Source: Tyto alba (taxonomy: Eukaryota > Chordata > Aves > Strigiformes > Tytonidae). From it: a stretch of 64,000 nt of DNA. The translations under genes and the position numbers were made by a program. Position 1 is the first letter of the stretch. Every line of letters starts with the position of its first letter. The DNA lies in assembly GCF_018691265.1 (NCBI RefSeq), contig NW_024881283.1, positions 5,553,731 through 5,617,730 of the forward strand. Direction: 5' to 3'. The notes under the pieces were generated by a model. It saw nothing but the letters and a program-made list of their open reading frames with translations, had not been told where the DNA came from and did not search any database. Positions 61,301 to 64,000 of the stretch are shown here, in pieces.

Positions 61301-62566
61301 AGCTGGACCGACAGCTCACAGAGCCCTGCACCTTCTAAGGCTAACATCTTCTGGAGGTACTTCTCTCCACATGCTTATGGTGAGAAAGCCTGTGGAGACT
61401 GGACATCTCGTTTAGGTCCTGCAGATAAATACGTAATGTTACATGACATGAATCTGGGCAGAAGGGCAGAACCTCAGCCTCTGAGAAAGAAATCCGGTGG
61501 ATTTAAGACAATTTCTGCATCTTGTCTCAGGCAAATGTCATATTGAAATGTCTAAAAATCCTGAAAACTTGTGATGACGCTGCACTCTTCTTTCATGGGT
61601 GCAGACAGAAGCAGTAGGGGTTGAGCAGAAGGGAAGCACGTGTATCAAAAGTAAAGTGAGTACCTTGATATCCCAGGACAGCCTTCCATTCCCTGGCACG
61701 TGCCCCTGCAGTTAGCAACAAACACACCAATTGGCTGGAGCTCACCAAAAGAGAGATACATCTTTAAAGTCAAATATTTGTCATGCCTGTGAGAAATTAA
61801 TTGCTAGTTTTACATAATTAGCTTCCTAGCAGTCTGCATCTCTAAAAAAATTACCTGAGGGACAGTAGCAAATTCTAAAGTTTTAAGTAAATAAGTGATT
61901 CCAGTTAAAGAGATCAATGAGATAAAATGATTCATTAAGGACTGATTTTGCAGATTTTTGAGGAACACTTGCTGAAAAAAACTAACCAATTTTTTTTTTT
62001 TTTCCTTATTTGGGAATAGATGGTAGCAAATGCCTAAAGCTCTGCAGAAACCCCTTCCATATCCACCACTGGGACCTAGAGAGCACCATGCCATCTCTCC
62101 CACACACGTATGGGACATGAGAAGAGGTTGGGGAATAGGAGAGACAACCTGGTCCATGAAGCCATTCTTACTCCTTGTAGGTGGTCAGAGGAGGCACACT
62201 GCAAAGGAAAAGCTGAGCTGATGGGTTAAAAAAGAACCTGTAATGACAGCAGCAGTGTTCTGCAACTGGCATTTGAACTTCGCTCTCACAGTGTGCATGT
62301 CGTGATCTATGCCAGATCATCAGCAGAGGTGGGGGATATATTATTTTAGACCATGGGAGTCAGAGAAGCAACTCCACTACCTGGCAGCAGCAGTAATACC
62401 CGTGGGAATCAGCCACAGCACAGTGCAGGTCACAGGCCTGTGTTTTGCAGCCTTAAGATAAACATTAATAATAAAGGGATTTTCATCTCATGTGCTAGAA
62501 TGTATTCACAGAATTGTGGACAGCTTGTATGGAGCCAATTTTTATAATCATGGAGCCAGTTATGGT
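58346..62566. other. Non-coding, no gene recognised
   Basis: Frames up to 115 codons without domains. An octamer ATGCAAAT lies at about 58782. Mostly unique AT-rich DNA. Confidence 0.55.
61990..62003. repeat. T14 homopolymer
   Basis: Uninterrupted T run. Confidence 0.9.
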
Positions 62567-62613
62567 AAGCATGAAAATGTTAGGCACTTACACAGTTTTC
62601 ATGCTTGTAAGTG
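62567..62613. repeat. Two interleaved inverted repeats
   Basis: AAGCATGAAAA (62567-62577) pairs exactly with TTTTCATGCTT (62596-62606). CACTTAC (62585-62591) pairs exactly with GTAAGTG (62607-62613). The arms interleave as A-B-A'-B', the topology of an H-type pseudoknot if transcribed. Confidence 0.9.
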
Positions 62614-62694
62614 TAATTAATACTTTTATAATTACTGATCCATGAAAATTTTTTTATGTTATGGACTTAGTAACACACAATGTACATGTGCGTG

Positions 62695-62733
62695 CACACA
62701 CACACATATATACACACACACATTTACACACAA
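62695..62733. repeat. (CA)n microsatellite, interrupted
   Basis: CACACACACACA, a TATATA interruption, CACACACACA, then TTTACACACA. The best candidate in the window for a length polymorphism. Confidence 0.92.
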
Positions 62734-62978
62734 AGAGCCTGAAACATACTGGCAGAGTTCTTGAAAGTGTGTATGCACTGCCTGTAAATGTTGGATTGCT
62801 ACCATGCTCCTGCTGCATATATTCGAAATGTGGCCACAGCTCTGTGAGGAAGACTATGGTGTGTCAATTCCCAGCAGATCTCTGACTTTATCTTTAAATC
62901 ACATCAGTTGACTTTAAAGTTAGTTTGGCTTTATTGAGATGATATTCCACTGTGCCGCTGCCTAGATTTTATATGTCA

Positions 62979-63020
62979 TAGGAATTTTCAGAAGTGTCTA
63001 AGTGACTTAGAAGCTAGACT
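62979..63020. repeat. Sauropsid palindromic repeat relic (CTAAGTGACTTAG type)
   Basis: CATAGGAATTTTCAGAAGTG followed by TCTAAGTGACTTAGAAGCTAG matches 'CATTTTCAAAAGTGTCTAAGTGACTTAGGAGCCTA', another abundant reptile repeat. It includes the perfect palindrome CTAAGTGACTTAG with a central G. Confidence 0.45.
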
Positions 63021-64000
63021 TTGCAAGATCTTTTGGAAGTCTTACATATAAGACACTGTCAACAGGCAATGAAGCATAGGATTAAAAAAAAGGAGCTTGG
63101 ATTTTTTAGATCTCGTGAAGGAGAATTGTGGTCCTAGAAATTAAGAAAACAATATTCAGACCTTAAAAAGCAGTGCGCAAGAAAAAATCACATAGGGAAA
63201 ATGAATAGAGCGCCCTAGGATGCCAGTTTTACCATCACTTGTTTTGGCTGTATGCCTAAATTTGAAAAAGATATATTCCAAGAATATCCTTTAATTAACT
63301 GCCTAAAGAACTCAAAGCTAATAAACAAAGGAAAAATATTTTTTTCAAAGCTTTCTAGTGGTTCCTTTTATGTGTCCTGTCAAACATTAACATCTGTTTC
63401 CAGAGCTGCAAAACTTCCTCCCTCTCCTCAGACACACTCCCTTCTATGTTCACAGTGAAGACCCCCCTCTTTTCCCAGTCAATCCTTGTTTTGAGCAAAG
63501 CTCCACCTTTCCATGTAAATTCCATCTTTTCTTTCCTGGGATCAACTGGTAGAGGTCTGCTCCCAGGTTTAGTCTGGCCTTCCTCCAGCATGCAAGAGGA
63601 TTAATAACTGGAATGGAGACGTATCTCTTCTGCTTATGTAGTAAAGAATAAAACAAAAACTAATGGTTATTTTCAGATAGCCTGACAATGATTAATTGCT
63701 GTTCCAGCAGATGCTCCAAATAAAATAGGCTTTAGCATCCCTGATTTATACTGGGAGCAGTAAGAGGAAACACATTGCAAGGACTGGGAGGGGGACAGCA
63801 CCTACCTCCAGGTGCACAGAGCCAACGTGCCAGAGGGATAAACCACCACTATCGAAAATAAAAAAATAAAAGTGAAAAGCACAGATAACTGCCCATTGTA
63901 TCAGCCCTCCGGAGAGGGGGCAGAGGGGATGGCAGGAGCAGTAGAAGGTCTCAGTCCGGTTGATGGGGATGTAAAAATGAGAACAGGGGGGAAGAAGGCA
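63021..64000. other. Non-coding, no gene seen
   Basis: Frames of 68-78 codons only. The end (63870-64000) is purine-rich. The sequence is cut at the window edge. Confidence 0.55.

Noticed and set aside
1..64000. CRISPR arrays, tRNA or rRNA genes, bacterial operons, LTR retrotransposons or endogenous retroviruses
   Set aside because: No spaced direct repeats, cloverleaf genes, paired LTRs or retroviral protein motifs seen by eye.

Overview
This window looks like nuclear DNA from a bird (or a close sauropsid relative). The strongest evidence is a GC-rich, 5'-truncated CR1 LINE at 35923-36557 that ends in the CATAGAATCATAGG...GGAAGGGACC terminus typical of avian CR1. Around it lies AT-moderate DNA with very old, heavily decayed repeats (ancient CR1, MIR-like and tRNA-derived SINE pieces, reptile-type palindromic repeats), homopolymer runs and short CpG-rich islets. 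I see no bacterial or organellar features: no operons, tRNA, rRNA or CRISPR.

I could not recognise any intact protein-coding gene. The open frames are short, overlap on both strands, lack recognisable domains and have about the length expected by chance in 64 kb. The reverse transcriptase remnants are the exception. The window is therefore best read as a gene desert or the interior of a very large intron. Three short stretches have paired splice-like signals around an open frame and deserve testing as exons: 30777-31005 on the minus strand (best), 6688-6785 plus and 8893-8993 plus.

Layout. 1-8.8 kb: single-copy DNA with two MIR-like relics, an A23 tract and one weak exon candidate. 8.8-20.2 kb: three CpG-rich islets (about 8.86, 16.03 and 19.86 kb) with old SINE pieces between. 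20-31 kb: AT-richer, with tandem duplications, a C23 tract and the best exon candidate. 35.7-36.7 kb: a younger CR1 nested inside an ancient CR1. 39-40.2 kb: a CpG islet, then a fragment resembling the end of an L1/Tx1-type ORF2. 42-48 kb: an octamer palindrome, GC-rich stretches and old SINE-like pieces. 51-54.8 kb: a reptile-type repeat and another ancient CR1 end. 56-63 kb: stretches that look like conserved non-coding enhancers, two notable inverted repeats and a CA microsatellite.

There is no pathway to reconstruct. Any function is probably regulatory. All family assignments rest on remembered consensus patterns, not on alignments or searches.
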